Assembly: GCA_002633005.1 (NCBI GenBank)
Contig: NMRA01000884.1
Coordinates: 15,218 to 79,217 of the forward strand
From: Phoronis australis
Lineage: Eukaryota > Phoronida > Phoronidae
Length of the DNA stretch: 64,000 nucleotides
Reading direction: 5' to 3'
Under the pieces are notes generated by a model. It was not told where the DNA came from. It did not search any database and saw only the letters and a program-made list of their open reading frames with translations. Both the position numbers and the translations under genes were made by a program. The first letter of the stretch is position 1; each line of letters begins with the position of its first letter. Below, one piece after another: positions 33,541 through 46,779 of the stretch.

Positions 33541-36500
33541 TTTCATAAAATGTTATGCGCACGGTTGTTGTTTTCAGTCCATCATACATGTAAATGGAGC
33601 TGTCAACTGGGTTCCTTGAGTTCGATGTGCCTGATGCTATCCATCGCTGACTATATCGAATAGTTGTTAATGCAACATGTATCCCTAATTTTTTTCTTCT
33701 TGAAATATCTAAGTAACTAGCGACTGTCATTTCATAGAAGTATATATTTTCTAAAATTGAGAATCTATACAAACTAATCATGTCGTTCAAAACAACATAG
33801 CATCCTCATGTTCACGTGAGCATGCATTTTTCACAAACATGTTTTTATTTGCAAGGTACATGTGCATTGATAGGGAAAAGATCTTTCACCAGGACCCATT
33901 TGCATAAAAGTCATACGCCGTATACTAACAACGACGTCGCATTATCACGCGCCACGTTGTTATTGTTGAACAATGCACCTGACGTCATGCAACAATCAAA
34001 TTTATCCAACGGATAACTTTTGAAGCGTTATGCAACTCAGCCCAGCATTCTCCAAGTTTTTGTATTAAAACTTTAATAACAGTGCTCCAATACCACGTCT
34101 TGGATTTTCGATAGTTAGTGCCGAAGTTTTTACTATGAAAAAGGGTACCCGCAACGTTAAGCAAAAACAATTTGTAATTCAATCGATTCATTGGAACAAT
34201 GCGCAACGCAAGTTAAAAGAACTGCCTTCCAAATTCAAACAAGTAGCCCAGTAATGCACATGTAAGCCACTCGACATCATTTTATCTGTTTGTTCTACGT
34301 CACGCTTTTAAGAGTCTTGACTTTTTGAAGTTTCACAAACACTTCAAACTACCGCCCACAGAGGTAATGATACATGTTTGTGTAAATGTTTCAAACTGGT
34401 TGAAGGTCACTAAAACGTGTGTTTACTCTTACCTGTAGAAGGGATAACACACAACGTCCTAACGTCTTAAGTCTTTGGAGATGGTTGATTCTTTCTAAAC
34501 GCTATACTGGTCACCTCAATCAAACGATGTCGATCGACTTGCTTGTGTAAATGCCAAATCGCTTCTGGCTTTGTGGTAGCCAGATTGCAGCCTCAAATTG
34601 GCGCGTATTCAAATCGTGGTCAATCACCGGATACGAAGTTGAGCGAATATGTGAGGTGTGCAACAGAGAGGCATGTGTAAATACCGGGGGATACTACCGT
34701 GGAAGGAAGGGATGTGCCGCTTAGTTTCCCTTTGAATGAGTTCCTTATTATTAACAAGTTTCTACGGCATGGATGCCTTTTCCGATTTAAACTCTACAAA
34801 GTGTCCACTTTTGGAAGTTCGAATCTCTTCAAAAAGTTTCCATATTCCAGCCATAAAAAGAGATTTTTTGCAACTACATGTACTGAATACCAAAACTGCC
34901 TATACGCTTCTACTGGTCCAAGCTTAATGGGCCTAAAATGCAACTGTTGGAGAATCTCTGTGAAAGTGTTTGGTTTGTGGAATTAACCGGAGCAAAAAGG
35001 TTATGTTTTTGGTACAAAACACTACAAAGGGGCAACTTTTAACGGACTCTCCATGCAAATGGGACTCTTTTTCCAAGTCCACCTCGTAAGAGGTAACGAT
35101 TTCCATCAGCAGCCCCCTCAAAAAATCGAGTGTGAGTCAGTTGACTTCATTTTCATTAAGCTTTTAAGACGAAATCATATTTAAGAAACAGGGAGTAGCC
35201 TCCGGCACGGAATTCGTTTTGCTGGGATTAGCGAAACTAAAATTCATATTAGTCTCCACAGCAGTCTCGTGATAATATAAATTACACAATGTTGAATCAT
35301 CAACACATACTAACTGATTTATGTGTGTGTTGGTCAAGCAATTATGGCACACTGTTATTGAAATTAGTAATTCTCACAGGTCTTTTGAGGCTCTAAGGAC
35401 CTCGCGTGACACTGTGTCATGCTCTGTTGATATTTGCTCTCCATGTATCGCAATAAATCCGTGAACCATGTTAGATGACCACTACATGTACCTCCTGCAG
35501 AGGAATGCTGTAACTGAGAAGACTTTCCAATGTTCATTGAGCACCACCGCGGACCTTGTCACACTGTAATTAGTGTTGCTGTTGTTTTTGTTTTTGTTTG
35601 GTTCAGACATCATGGTGGCATTTTTTGGCGGGCACCGGAGACAGATATCGGCTCAGAGCATCAGAAAAAGACTGATGCCACAGAAATGTTGGTCATTTTT
35701 TTCTCTGAAAATGTCTATTTTTGATACAAATAATCCATACTATGTTTGATACAAACAATCCATACAAAATGTACTATGTTTGATACAAACAATCCATACT
35801 GGATATGGTTGAGATGGAGACACCATTTGGTCATATCCCATGGCACATTATGCGTGTGTAAACTGAAAAGAAACCGAATTTTAGAAATACTCACATTGTT
35901 GACATGTCATTAACGTGATGGGGAGGTTTCCTTTGGGGATATACACATATCAACAAGATTAATTTCCCAAAAAACAACATTTCCAGTGCAACAAAGGTCT
36001 TCTGCGCAAGATGGGAAATTAGTTAAATATATGATTTCCTTTAAATTTACCAGTTTGGAACGCATGGTGAGTTTTGTTTGACAAAATATATCACCAAACT
36101 ATAAGCTTCCTGCACTATTTGTGTTTACCTCATCTTACTACTAATATTTTAAAGTTCTTTTAAACAGTGGGTGGTGTTTCCTCGGAAACCTCATTACAAA
36201 TGGAGCGGCAGTTACGTGAGAACCCACAATCCATGAAGCTGCTGCCACTCAATACGGCGGCCGTTATCGCTGGTGGTGCACCACCAAACATAAAAATAAA
36301 CTTTTTATTCACTTAAGTTTCAAACAAATTGGAGTTATATTGAATGAGATTTATTTGGGCTCAAGTTTCGACGGAACTAACGCGATAAAATCAGTTTTTA
36401 AGGAAGATTTTAACAAAACTGATTCGGAAAGAATGTCTATAGGCTCACGGAACAGCATATAGACTGCAATCAGATTTGTGAAAAGTGTAACGGAACTTAA

Positions 36501-36886
36501 GTATTTACTTACGTACTCTTGACGTCACTTAGCTGTGACTTTACGTGTAGATGTCAGTATTAGTAATATTCATATTTGATCATTTTCCAAATTTCCAACG
36601 AGTAGCCGCGAGTCTTTAGGATTCAGTAATTAGGGATTGTCATGCAATTTTATCACTAGTAGGGTACCAGGTATTTGGATGTGTTTGGTGTTGGCATTTT
36701 GTAGTAATTTATAAATATCTGTTAGAAAACTGTTTACCTCACAATTGGGCTCAGTGTTGTGAATTGCATATTGCCAGTTTCAAAATAGTGATTACGCTAT
36801 CAACTTCAGGACTTCTTTAATCAAACAGACATGCAGCATTTTGTAATCGCCAAGAAATTCGTCAAGGAATTGGCAGATGGTGCTCT
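33541..36886. other. No gene seen
   Basis: Short chance frames and one small tandem repeat at 35714. Confidence 0.5.
35714..35798 (+). repeat. Three short tandem units TTTGATACAAAYAATCCATA
   Basis: Three copies of a 20 bp core with linkers of different length. Confidence 0.8.
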
Positions 36887-37015
36887 GCCAGTAGTCGAAT
36901 TCATTATATAAGACTGCCGGTTTTTTATAAATGTTTCACAACCGCTTCCACTGGTCGAACTCATTATAGGGTACTGTCAGTTTTTTATAAATATTTCACA
37001 AATGCTTTCGCTGTG
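36887..37015 (+). repeat. Two ~60 bp tandem units
   Basis: Both contain GTCGAAYTCATTATA, TTTTTTATAAAT and TTTCACAA, offset about 60 bp. Confidence 0.75.
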
Positions 37016-37311
37016 CGACAAATTTTGCCCACGTCTGTTGTAATGAAATGTCCACGAAGAGAGGCACGTGTGTCTTATGTCAGCGTTCTTAGATAAATGC
37101 CGAATTCACACAAAGAATGCACGACCCGCTAAATCCTATTCTCCACTACACAGCTAGAAGACTTTGGTACATATAGCTGCTTCTACTCAAGCTGTCATTA
37201 AAGACCTAAAATCTGCGTTAACCTTTGTGATGTTCAACTATATCGTGTGAAGTTAATGTAGAGTATAAATTGGAGTGTAAGAACAAATGTCCAATTGACT
37301 GGAGTCCTAAG

Positions 37312-38137
37312 TCACTTTTCTGAAATGTTTTCCTGAAACTTCAACCGACCATTGGTGTTAAACACGTCGACTTTCTTCAGCCGGAGCTTGCTCTTCGACA
37401 GAAACGCCATTGCGTACAAAATCGCCCTTGCCACATTGTCCACATGCAGGCAATGAAATCGAACCACCTTGTCAGTGCCCTGAGATAGCAACCTGCCAGA
37501 CCGTTGCAGGTCAGAGGAGTCAGAAACAACGTGGTTTAACAAGCAATACAATCTACTTTAAAACAAGTAAATGAACATGCATACGTTTTACTTCAGTGTC
37601 TGCCTTCAGTCCAGAAACATTATGATGGAACTACAGCACATGGAGGAGTTTAAACCCGGCGATCTCGCCAAACAACAATGCGTCATTGAAGAAAAACCGC
37701 AATTGCATCCTGAATGGTTGATGAAACAAGGCGACCAATTGGTCTTTGTAATCGTTTACATAGAAATAATGATCTGGAACCGAATACATTTAATGAAAAC
37801 AACATGCCCGACCTAAGTGGGAACAAAACAATCACCTGTGCAAATGACATGCTCTCCGAAAACCAACAGGACACTTTACACATGTTTCGATTTTAGTACT
37901 TTTTAGGCCTATAGCATTTATGGGACATAACAGATTTGCAAAGTTTAAGCGATATTTTGTGACAGTCACACTCATCATAATCGTTTTTAAATAAATAACT
38001 ACCTACATGTATATCATTACTAGTATTATTAATGCACCATGTAAAAATGTCATGTGCATGTACATGTATAATACTCACTCTACACTTTCTAACACGCGGG
38101 CCTCGTCCAGTTCCAGCTTTCCAAATTTTGGTTCCAT
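37312..38137 (-). CDS. Candidate two-exon small gene, product unknown
   Basis: Exon 1 (38137-38079) starts MEPKFGKLELDEARVLESV and ends at a strong donor (GA|GTGAGT), leaving two bases. Exon 2 (37552-37312) follows a TTTAAAGTAG acceptor. Its first base completes a Glu codon and opens YCLLNHVVSDSSDLQRSGRL and later VDNVARAILYAMAF, ending KFQENISEK then TGA. The joined product is 99 aa, hydrophilic and mostly helical-looking, with no signal peptide. The frame of exon 1 is open upstream to another Met at 38290. I do not recognise the family. The phase match and coding-like composition support it, but two exons could still pair by chance. Confidence 0.4.
37600..37896 (+). other. Coding-like stretch, opposite strand in the small gene's intron
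   Basis: After a TTACTTCAG acceptor-like site one frame reads MMELQHMEEFKPGDLAKQQ and PQLHPEWLMKQGDQLV. The next frame then reads NRLHRNNDLEPNTFNENN and stops after DTLHMFRF. The residue composition resembles protein more than random translation, and the frame change would make it a relic. No family recognised. Confidence 0.25.
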
Positions 38138-38290
38138 TTCATTTTCTTCAAGTATGTAAAACAGTCCAATACTTTTATTCCTTATAATTGACATATATTG
38201 CGTTCTCGTTGCAGCGCTCTTAGCAGTGTGTCGAATTACGTCACATGACGCAAGAACGCAAATTCGGGTGAACATTGCCTCTACTACCAT

Positions 38291-39999
38291 AACCTCATTT
38301 AGTATGAATGAAACAATACGAAGAATAATATTGATACATGTTTTTCGGCAACTTCTTGACTGAACGCGAGCACTCGCCCACTCTCATGGCATCAATCGTT
38401 ATTAACACAATTTTGCTAGGAAAGTGATGGAATGCGTGTTCAAATTACAGTTTGAATGACAAATGCACGGATGTTAATCACAGCATTGCCTACAGTACAC
38501 GAACAGTCGGAAGATAACTAAGGTGAAAACAAATTGACCAGCACAGCCACGGTTAGACAATAGACACCACTCATTACAGGCTCAATCTTCGCCATTTTTT
38601 TCCGTCCGAATCACCACTAACTATGCAGCATACACGTTTGCCTAACTAACTCAACCATATGTCAATGTAATGTCCGCTCCCAATTAAAATGTCCATATCT
38701 TCGTTTGAGGGGTTTCACAGAAATCTGGGAAAATTACGGACAAGTACACGCCAAACAATGCGCCCAGTTCGCTTTTTCCGAAACCAATGGGCTCTAACAT
38801 TCCTCTCGATCATGCATATTTCACAAACTGTGAGGCACGTACATGCTGGATATTCGTGTTTTCGTACTTTGTGGAAAGAAATGTCAATCTATCTGGTATC
38901 GTTACGTGCAAACCGTGGGATGAAAGACTTGGCCTTGATGGTCCCCTAATATAGCCTATGCATGCACAAAAATTGAGAAAAGCAAATTTCCATAATAACA
39001 ACCTACAATTGATAATGACTTCTAACGACCTATTAAAGAGTTACCACCGTGCATTTTCTTAAGTTTTGAGGTTTCAGTTACATAATGAAATAAAATAGAT
39101 TAAAGTAAATAAGCCCTTTTTGATGCCAAACAGTCGCATTTTTTAATTTTGGAGAAAAATAGTTTCCCGCGAAATGATGTAATGGGTGGAAGTCGTTTGG
39201 TCACATCAATTGCAATGGCGGAACGCAGCAGATTGTGGTGAAAGAAACTAAATTCACGCATTTATTTGCGGGCATGGTGATGGATTTTACCAGTGCAAAA
39301 GCAAATCCGTCGCCTTTGAAAAGGGCGAGTCAATAGTTTGAAAAAGTGGCGGCATAGTGACGTGTTTTAAACAGCTTAAAAGCTGAAAGAAATATCATTG
39401 TTCCTATGATGTCAAACCTGTCTGAACTACTGGTGGTAACAACATATCAAACCGTGACGTGTATACGTGAAAATGGGAGGACTACACGTACACTGTAGCT
39501 GGGTAAATAGAAAATATTTTACCACTCTAAAAGGACATGATTATTTTGCTCAAACCGGGTCAAGGATAGTTTAAATGGGCAATATCCCTTCTGTTCTACA
39601 CAAACATGCCCTTTCTCTGTCTTTTATATTTTAATATAAAATATCCGATTAAATTGCCTATTGGTCAATGTTCGTTAGTCATAAGTTCATATAAATAAAG
39701 ACAGAGATTGGACATTCCAGTATTAATGGACGTGTGAGCCATGTGTCTTATGAGGCGCCATTTTTGTGTTGCAGATCGCTGTTAACAACACGCGTGGTTG
39801 TAGGCAGATAACGGAAATTTGGTTTATTAAACGAAAATGCCACCCGATTCAATTAGTCTTTTTACCGTCTTAATCGGTCTACATCCACGTCGCCTCTTAT
39901 ACGGTCGACCTCACCTTGCCGTGAGGTGTCGCGTTAACCTGTGAGGAAGGTGAGAAACGACTCAGCGACGTCAGTGGCTTGTCTGCAGAGTAATGCCGC
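38291..39999. other. No gene seen; upstream region of the THAP fragment
   Basis: Around 39170-39240 there is TTTCCCGCGAAATGATGTAA followed by GCAATGGCGGAACG, an arrangement similar to the start region of the acidic ORF at 49620 (minus strand). Confidence 0.4.
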
Positions 40000-40190
40000 T
40001 ATATTGCGGTGCATCGTTCCAGCTTGCCCGAATTGTGAAGCTACGAAGAAAGCGGGTTTATCGTTTTTTCGACTTCCTCGAGAGACCGAAATGCTTAGGA
40101 AGTTGCTCGCTGTACGCTGTTAATAGCAAGTATGAGGTCGTGAAACATCTCCGTGTATGTGGCCGGCATTTCGACGACAGTGATTTCTCT
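40000..40190 (+). pseudogene. Broken THAP zinc-finger domain
   Basis: One frame reads RCIVPACPNCEATKKAGLSF followed by FRLPRETEMLRKLLAVR. The next frame reads YEVVKHLRVCGRHFDDSDF. Joined by a one-base frame change they give the THAP layout: paired N-terminal cysteines, SFFRLP, then CxxHF and DDSDF. Two stop codons follow LLAVRC in the first frame, so it is inactive. A P-like DNA transposon fragment or a dead THAP gene would both fit. Confidence 0.6.
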
Positions 40191-40354
40191 GAAGAATTCC
40201 GGCATATCAAAGAACTATCCATACGTTCCGTTGTCTGTGCATGTTCACGGCGCCTCTCTAGTATTTCGTGATCACTGTATCCCGGTTCGAACTGATAGTC
40301 TATGAAACCTAACGATCCGAACCGTGAAGTCTTCGTTTTTGAGCTCTTGAATAT

Positions 40355-41612
40355 GTCGGGATAGTGGCGCCGGGCGAGTTGCTATGCATTCTGCGCTCTG
40401 TTTCAAAATGAATTATTCTTATCTTATCCATTGCTTAAAAAATGTGAAACAAAGCCTGTCTCATTAGATACAGTTTGTAATGCCTTTGCAGTATTCGTGA
40501 GTGCAAATGTTGAGAAGCAAGCAATATACAAACCACTGCGTTACTGGCTTTTGATGCCGACAATGAATAAATGTAATTGACGGGGCACCGAGGCCATGTG
40601 ATCGCCTGCTAATTCAGTGTTTGCTGACAGAAAGCTGCTGTGAAACAATTACTCGATTTTATATGCTATGGTCACATGTTAGGGGAATCTTTATTCAAAT
40701 AATTTTTAATGTACAACCTTTGCCCTGACGGTCTTTGGAAGGGGAACCCGACTTTGCGGCCCCCGACAGATAAGTAGATTTTCAGTTTCGTGGCTAATTC
40801 TCGTAAATAATTATTTCTTTGGCTCACTATTATCAGTGTTGTAGTGTGCGCAGGTGCACGTAGGCGCAGCCAGCCACCTTTTGGCATTTGAACGTTGCGC
40901 CTACGCACCGTAAGTTACGTTCAGGGCTCAAGGTGATACGGTGGGCAATCGGCGCCTATTCACCTCTACTTGTACCACTACAGCACTGGCTATTATAGTC
41001 TTTTCGTGACTGGAGGTTTAGTTTCCAACTCAAGCTGATTTATGTTCGTGCCAGTCCCGGCGGCTGCGACGTCCCCGATCGGGTTCCGAGCCACTGGCCG
41101 GGATAACAAGTGTTTTGTGTGTTAAGAACTAAAAAAATCCCAAGTCTAAACAACACAGATCTAGTTTTTTTTGTCTGTATTTCACGGAAGAATACTTCGA
41201 ATTTATCTCCGAATATGGACCAAACTCCTGCTGCGGACCTCGGTAAATTAACCTGCCAAATTTTGCATAGGCTACGGTGTGTCCAAACTCCAATAAGACC
41301 GTAGAGCGAAATAAAACAACATGTTTTCATAAGAACTCGATTTATTTTTAAGGGTTTTACATTGAAGTTTGGTGATTTTTTGGTGTTAAACGATGAATTC
41401 AAGCGATAAGCTGACACCATTAACTCGTTTTGTGAACTACTGAACAGACTGCGTGTGAAACCAATGACGTCATTGGATAATTTCAACACCTCCGTCTGCC
41501 GTCTGGTGTCAGGTAACGCAACCGAACGTGCCGTTATCGAGTAGAACTACTTGGTCTAAATTGATACAACATAGGTTGTTTTTTGGGTAGCATTCTCCTT
41601 TAACCCTTTTAC
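40355..41612 (-). repeat. Repeat R1, minus-strand copy (uninterrupted)
   Basis: Reading down from TTAAAGGAGAATGCTACCC at 41612 to about 40355, this 1.25 kb stretch aligns to pieces of 23100-27235 in opposite orientation. It contains a 150-codon frame (41489-41040) whose partner in the other copy is 122 codons. The frame is broken differently in each, so I do not call a gene. Confidence 0.75.
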
Positions 41613-42410
41613 TACATCGAATAAAAGGCGCTTATTAAACATCGCTGAATTCTTCGACTTAGGCCGGTTTTGTTCCATACAACCTACTTTTAATGACGTA
41701 GTAGTCCAAATCTCTGAGTTAAATCACCGCGTTCTTTTAATAAGAATGGGGCCCGTTCCACATAATATTGTTGCTTGTTTTATATGTCCGTTACCAGCAA
41801 TTCTATTGACCCGGTGACCGCAGTCATAGCCGAGTAGTCGCTATTTCTCGAAAAATGCCTGCCTCTAGTTTTCAACCCAACGCGTTTTTGAACTTACACA
41901 TCATCGTGGAATGAGCCCTGGTTCTTTGAAAGCGAAGGTTTTCAACACCAGACAAAAATGATATCATGATGTGTATCATCACGTTTAGACGTAAGTCTGA
42001 ATCCAGTACTGCGTGGCAAACTCCAGAAGGATATAGTTATATTTACAAACGATGCCGTGCTTGACGATAGTTCAGAAATAATCAATTTTTAAAATGGCGC
42101 ACGTCTAAACAAGATTTTAAAACTCAACTTCCTCGTTTCCAAAAAGAAGTCCTACTTTGCATCCCCAGCTCTCATAACGTTTCTCACAATATCGTCAAGG
42201 CTGGACAAAGGGACCTCTTTAAAATCATTTTGAAATACACTGTAGCACTCGGTGTCCATTATGGGAAGCCTTGTGAAAACAATGAACCATAAATGAGATG
42301 ATTTTGAAAACTTTGAGGACCATGATGCATCAGCACTTTGCTAAAACATGTATTATGTATACTGCATTGTGTCCTCGTTAAATAAATTCAAAAATATAAC
42401 GATACCGATA

Positions 42411-42485
42411 ACTAGTAATAGTAGTGGAAGTAGTAATAGTAGTAATAGCAGCAATACTAGTAATAGTAATGTAATAGTAATAAAA
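42411..42485 (+). repeat. TAGTAA-type microsatellite
   Basis: Imperfect trinucleotide run of AGT/AAT units. Confidence 0.85.
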
Positions 42486-42893
42486 GTGATTCATGCCGTG
42501 CCAGCCCGGAGGGCATTTCTATAGAAGAGTGCCGCCCAAAAAGGTGCTTTTTCATAGCAAAAATACTTTCCAAGATGGTATCATTTTCGACAAAATACTA
42601 TCTAAAAGGCCGCCTTTTCTGAATTTCTGGAACAGAACTGTGCGAAAATGTGAAATTTACTCAAGATTAGCCTATAAATCTGGATTACTTTTTTGTCCAA
42701 GCCAGCTCTCTAAACAGGTAGATATCTAATTTTTTCGGGTGACACCCCTCGTCCTAAAATACTCGAGTAACCCCCGGCAATGTCATATACCACTTGTTCT
42801 TGATTTTTGTCATTTTCATTGTTATATGACACTGGTTTCGTAAAATATATCAATGGTACATTTCTCTCATGTGCTTTCGACTTAAAAGTATCA

Positions 42894-43017
42894 ACTACAT
42901 AAAATGTAACAAGTTGTTACAATTTTGGAGAGGCTTAGCAACGTAAAATGTAACAACGATGTAAAATGTAATACATGTGTAGTTGTTACATTTTACGAAA
43001 TTGTTATATTTTACGGC
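42894..43017. repeat. GTAAAATGTAAC inverted-repeat cluster
   Basis: Two forward units (ATAAAATGTAACAA, CGTAAAATGTAACAAC), a third partial one and two inverted units (GTTGTTACATTTTACG, TTGTTATATTTTACGG) form a self-complementary cluster about 120 bp long. Confidence 0.7.
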
Positions 43018-43826
43018 GTTTCAAAGCAGTTTGTTCGTTATTTAAATTGCAAATACACTTACAAGGAGGCGAGTCCTTCACTGTAACGCTGCTTTCGTGT
43101 TTGGTTGAAACATGATTCTTTAAAATATGCCGAACAAAGTGTGGCTGCCGACTGAGTCACATGTTCCACAGTGACATTTCACACACTCGTGCAGCACACA
43201 AACCGCAACTCCGAAGTACAGGTAGCTAGGACATTTGAGCACAGAGACGTTTTCAGTCAAGTTGCTGCTACTAAAGCCTCCACAAACGCATCATTTGAAA
43301 AACGCCGCTCTCCGCGGACTTTCCTCACAACTCATCAGTATCGCACAGGTAAAAACAACAACGGCAGAGGTCTTCCACTCATTACGTACAACCCTGATAA
43401 CGGAAAAACATGTTTTATAATTTGCGGCTTGTCTCTTAGCAACAGGTATATTAAAGGTTATTAAACCCCTTAAGCTGTATCAATATTTTTTGACACACGG
43501 TCATGTTGGGAACTTTTTAAGAGCAATTCACTCCGAAGCACAAACAGTCTTTAGGAAATTTCACTCGGTGCTGCGTGTTTTTGTCCATTTTCGGAATATT
43601 GGATGAAGCTGCGTAAGCAAAAAAGACGGAAATGCGCCCATGGGGCATTTTCGACAGACCCAAATACGGACAATCCATGTAGCTATAATAGTATAATATA
43701 ATATAATTATAGGAAATTCGGAAATTGTAACTGTTGGTTCCAGTGTGTGTTCAGACTCTGCGCTCACAGAATGAAATAAAAATACGCTTGCCCTCATCAT
43801 TTTCACCCAACGTCTTGTGTTTCTTA

Positions 43827-44344
43827 GAAAGCTGCATAAAGGCACACCAGCAAATGCCAAGGCAGGTTTGAAACGTCATAATTTTCTAAGCGGTGCCGGG
43901 GTAAAAAAATATTCGCATCACCATTGCTAGTCTCAGGTGAAATCCTTTTTTGAAAAAAGGGCAACTAAAATACGGCTACACAGACTTGATTTTCAAAAAA
44001 CAGCGACAGCAACCAACAATCCTTTTTTGGTCCTACCCAGGATTTAGGAAATATGTGTTTTTGCATATATATGTAGATGGCAGTACACAGTTGTTCTGTA
44101 GCTCATGTGACTTAAGTCAAAACTGATGACAAGCCGTTACCAGAAAGACACGTGTTAAACCTTTTTAACATAGCATATCTCTTGGTTGTTCGAATATTAT
44201 GAACGCAGAGGACATTGCTCTTATGTAGTTTAAAGAGTTCGTGGTTCCATGTTCCCCGGCTAGCACGGGAATAGAAGCCTATAGTTGACTTTCGAAATAG
44301 CCTCGCCATATTGGATTCACTAAACCCCCAGACTCTGCGATCAA
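43827..44344 (+). repeat. 518 bp flank, haplotype 1 copy (followed by insertion)
   Basis: Aligns without indels to 44723-45240 at an offset of 896 with only a handful of substitutions. After 44344 comes an insertion starting CAGCGGATTTGCAGC; the other copy instead continues into TTGGTGGACATG. Confidence 0.8.
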
Positions 44345-44721
44345 CAGCGGATTTGCAGCGCAGACGAACTACGCATTGCGCATGTGCGAGTTACTTCCTT
44401 TGCGAAGGCTCATGGGATAGCTTGTGGTCAGGCATGTCTTGAGCAGGCTGGATAGTGTGTGCATTTAGAGTGATTTGCAAATTAAAAACCACGTTTCATT
44501 TTTTGCTTTATAATACCAAGCAAGTCCTCTCTCTCGTTTGTAAACACAGCGTAGCTATGATCAGTGACCGTGTGACCGAGAGCACGACTGTCGCCGTGTT
44601 CAGTATTGGGGTTATCGGCGTTGATTTCGAAATCTCCTCCTATTTCAGACAAGTTGAGAGTTCTTGGGTTGCTTAACTTTTGTAGCTTTCGTCGTGGATA
44701 TGCTAGAGACGTTAATTTTAA
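44345..44721. mobile_element. Insertion (family of 54785), cut by the N at 44722
   Basis: Opens CAGCGGATTTGCAGC, contains CTACGCATTGCGCATGTGCG, and ends at the N. It is about 95% similar to 54785-55147. On the minus strand a frame shared by both copies reads GGDFEINAD and FTNEREDLLGIIKQK. Confidence 0.65.
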
Positions 44722-44722
44722 N

Positions 44723-45240
44723 GAAAGCTGCATAAAGGCACACCAGCAAATGCCAAGGCAGGTTTGAAACGTCATAATTTTCTAAGCGGTGCCGGGGTAA
44801 AAAAATATTCGCATCACCATTGCTAGTCTCAGGTGAAATCCTTTTTTGAAAAAAGGGCAACTAAAATACGGCTACACAGACTTGATTTTCAAAAAACAGC
44901 GACAGCAACCAACAATCCTTTTTTGGTCTTACCCAGGATTTAGGAAATATGTGTTTTTGCATATATATGTAGATGGCAGTACACAGTTGTTCTGTAGCTC
45001 ATGTGACTTAAGTCAAAACTGATGATAAGCCGTTACCAGAAAGACACGTGTTAAACCTTTTTAACATAGCATATCTCTTGGTTGTTCGAATATTATGAAC
45101 GCAGAGGACACGGCTCTCATGTAGTTTAAAGAGTTCGCGGTTCCATGTTCCCCGGCTAGCACGGGAATAGAAGCCTATAGTTGACTTTCGAAATAGCCTC
45201 GCCATATTGGATTCACTAAACCCCCAGACTCTGCGATCAA
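44723..45240 (+). repeat. 518 bp flank, haplotype 2 copy (no insertion)
   Basis: Second copy of 43827-44344, beginning immediately after the N and continuing uninterrupted across the insertion point. Confidence 0.8.
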
Positions 45241-46779
45241 TTGGTGGACATGTGTTTAGCGCCACCTACAAATTCTATGTAATGCGGGCGGAAGGTCTCG
45301 TCCTACTGGTATAAACAGCGTTTTAACACATTCCTTGCTATTATAATGCCGGCAAATGTGCACTCCTGAGCTGTGGGATGCACCAATGTCTTACGAAAAA
45401 AGAAAACCCTGATGAGCAAGGACGTCCTTTCTGCGTACAATACCCACTGTGAAGATGCCGCCCCTCCAGTGTACATGTACATGTATCCAGTGGAATAATT
45501 TCGACTCGACAGGGTTTCAAAAAGCCAAACTTAATTAGTAATCTTCAACTAATCACAAAGGGAGGGAGTGACAGTGAAGTCTGCTTTTATCGTTAGGAAC
45601 CACTAGGTAGTATTTGAATTTCTGCCTGCCAATTATGAGTCGGAATCAATTGCTTTTGCGCCCTCATGAAACTAGAGAGCGCAAACATGAAAAATATGAT
45701 AAGTCCCCAATTGTGCTGTTGTTTATTTGGCCGTGTCGGATTCTGTTATTCCTTGTAATTCTCGACCAGAGTATTGGATTGACACTAGTGTCTCGCTAGA
45801 AAAGCAAGATCTCGAGAAATTCCGCAAGACATCGTCGTGTATTTTCAATGAGAGCATGTGATTTGGGTTAGATTTTCTAGCCGCGTGACAGTGAGTGAAC
45901 TCGATTTCGATATACTGATCCATGAGGACTTCACAGAAAACAGGGGTGCGTTCCTTAGGAGTTAGGCACTCGTGAGTACACATAGTGTGATTGCGAGGCA
46001 ATTCGCTTCAAATGCATGACGATATCTCACACGAAACTCTACTGAACGCAGCTCAAGGTGTTCGGGTACTGTTCCAGTGAGTGGAAAAACCGAAGCAACG
46101 TCTCGCAAACAGAACGCATGTGCAAACATGGCGCCCCTAAAGAGGCTAAGGGAACTAAGATCTGCAGGAAATTGTGACCTGATGTCGAGTATTTGCTTTT
46201 ACTGACATAATCGTCGTCTCGCGGCGCTTCTCCACTGTTCCTCTCTGGCTGGTATCGTAAAACCTGTTTTTCGCGATCCTTACCTAAAGTTTAGCAAATC
46301 CGCAGTTTCCATCGTTATTTTCGCTTTTGTGATGAAATGAGGAAATAAGACTAGCATTATTTTCGTTCCAAAGGCTAAGAAACGTAAAACAGCTCTAGGA
46401 AAATAAAAAATTCATCGAAGCTTAAACGACACTGACACTGCTTGCACAACTGTTCACGGTTAATGGTTATATTACTTTTGGCTGATGCATTGTTTCTAAG
46501 TTTCCGCCGAACTTTTAACATTAAATGGATGGTTCTTTGTTTTAAGTTGCATATTTCACGACCGGAAAATTCTTATCAAATAATTATGAAGTAAAACTTT
46601 AGTAGTTATTTAACATCATAGACAATCTTGCCGTTCAACCGGCGCGGGTAAGCTCATGCATACAGTATAAATGACGTCGTGCACATGTTTGACAGCGAGC
46701 CAAAGCACATTGTTACAACATAATGCCGCGATACCTTTAAGTTCGCCACATGTACATGAGATAAATAAGTTGTGCTACC
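45241..46779. other. No gene seen
   Basis: No repeat or coding signal recognised; contains a TGTACATGTACATG run near 45472. Confidence 0.5.

Noticed and set aside
41040-41489. 150-codon ORF, similar to 25360-25728
   Set aside because: Both lie in repeat R1 and the frame is interrupted differently in each copy; repeat homology explains the similarity.
42894-43017. CRISPR-like array
   Set aside because: Units occur in both orientations with irregular spacing and no distinct spacers, in a eukaryotic context.
43827-45240. True tandem duplication
   Set aside because: The single N, the exact indel-free offset and the repeat of the same pattern at 55312 favour unmerged alleles.
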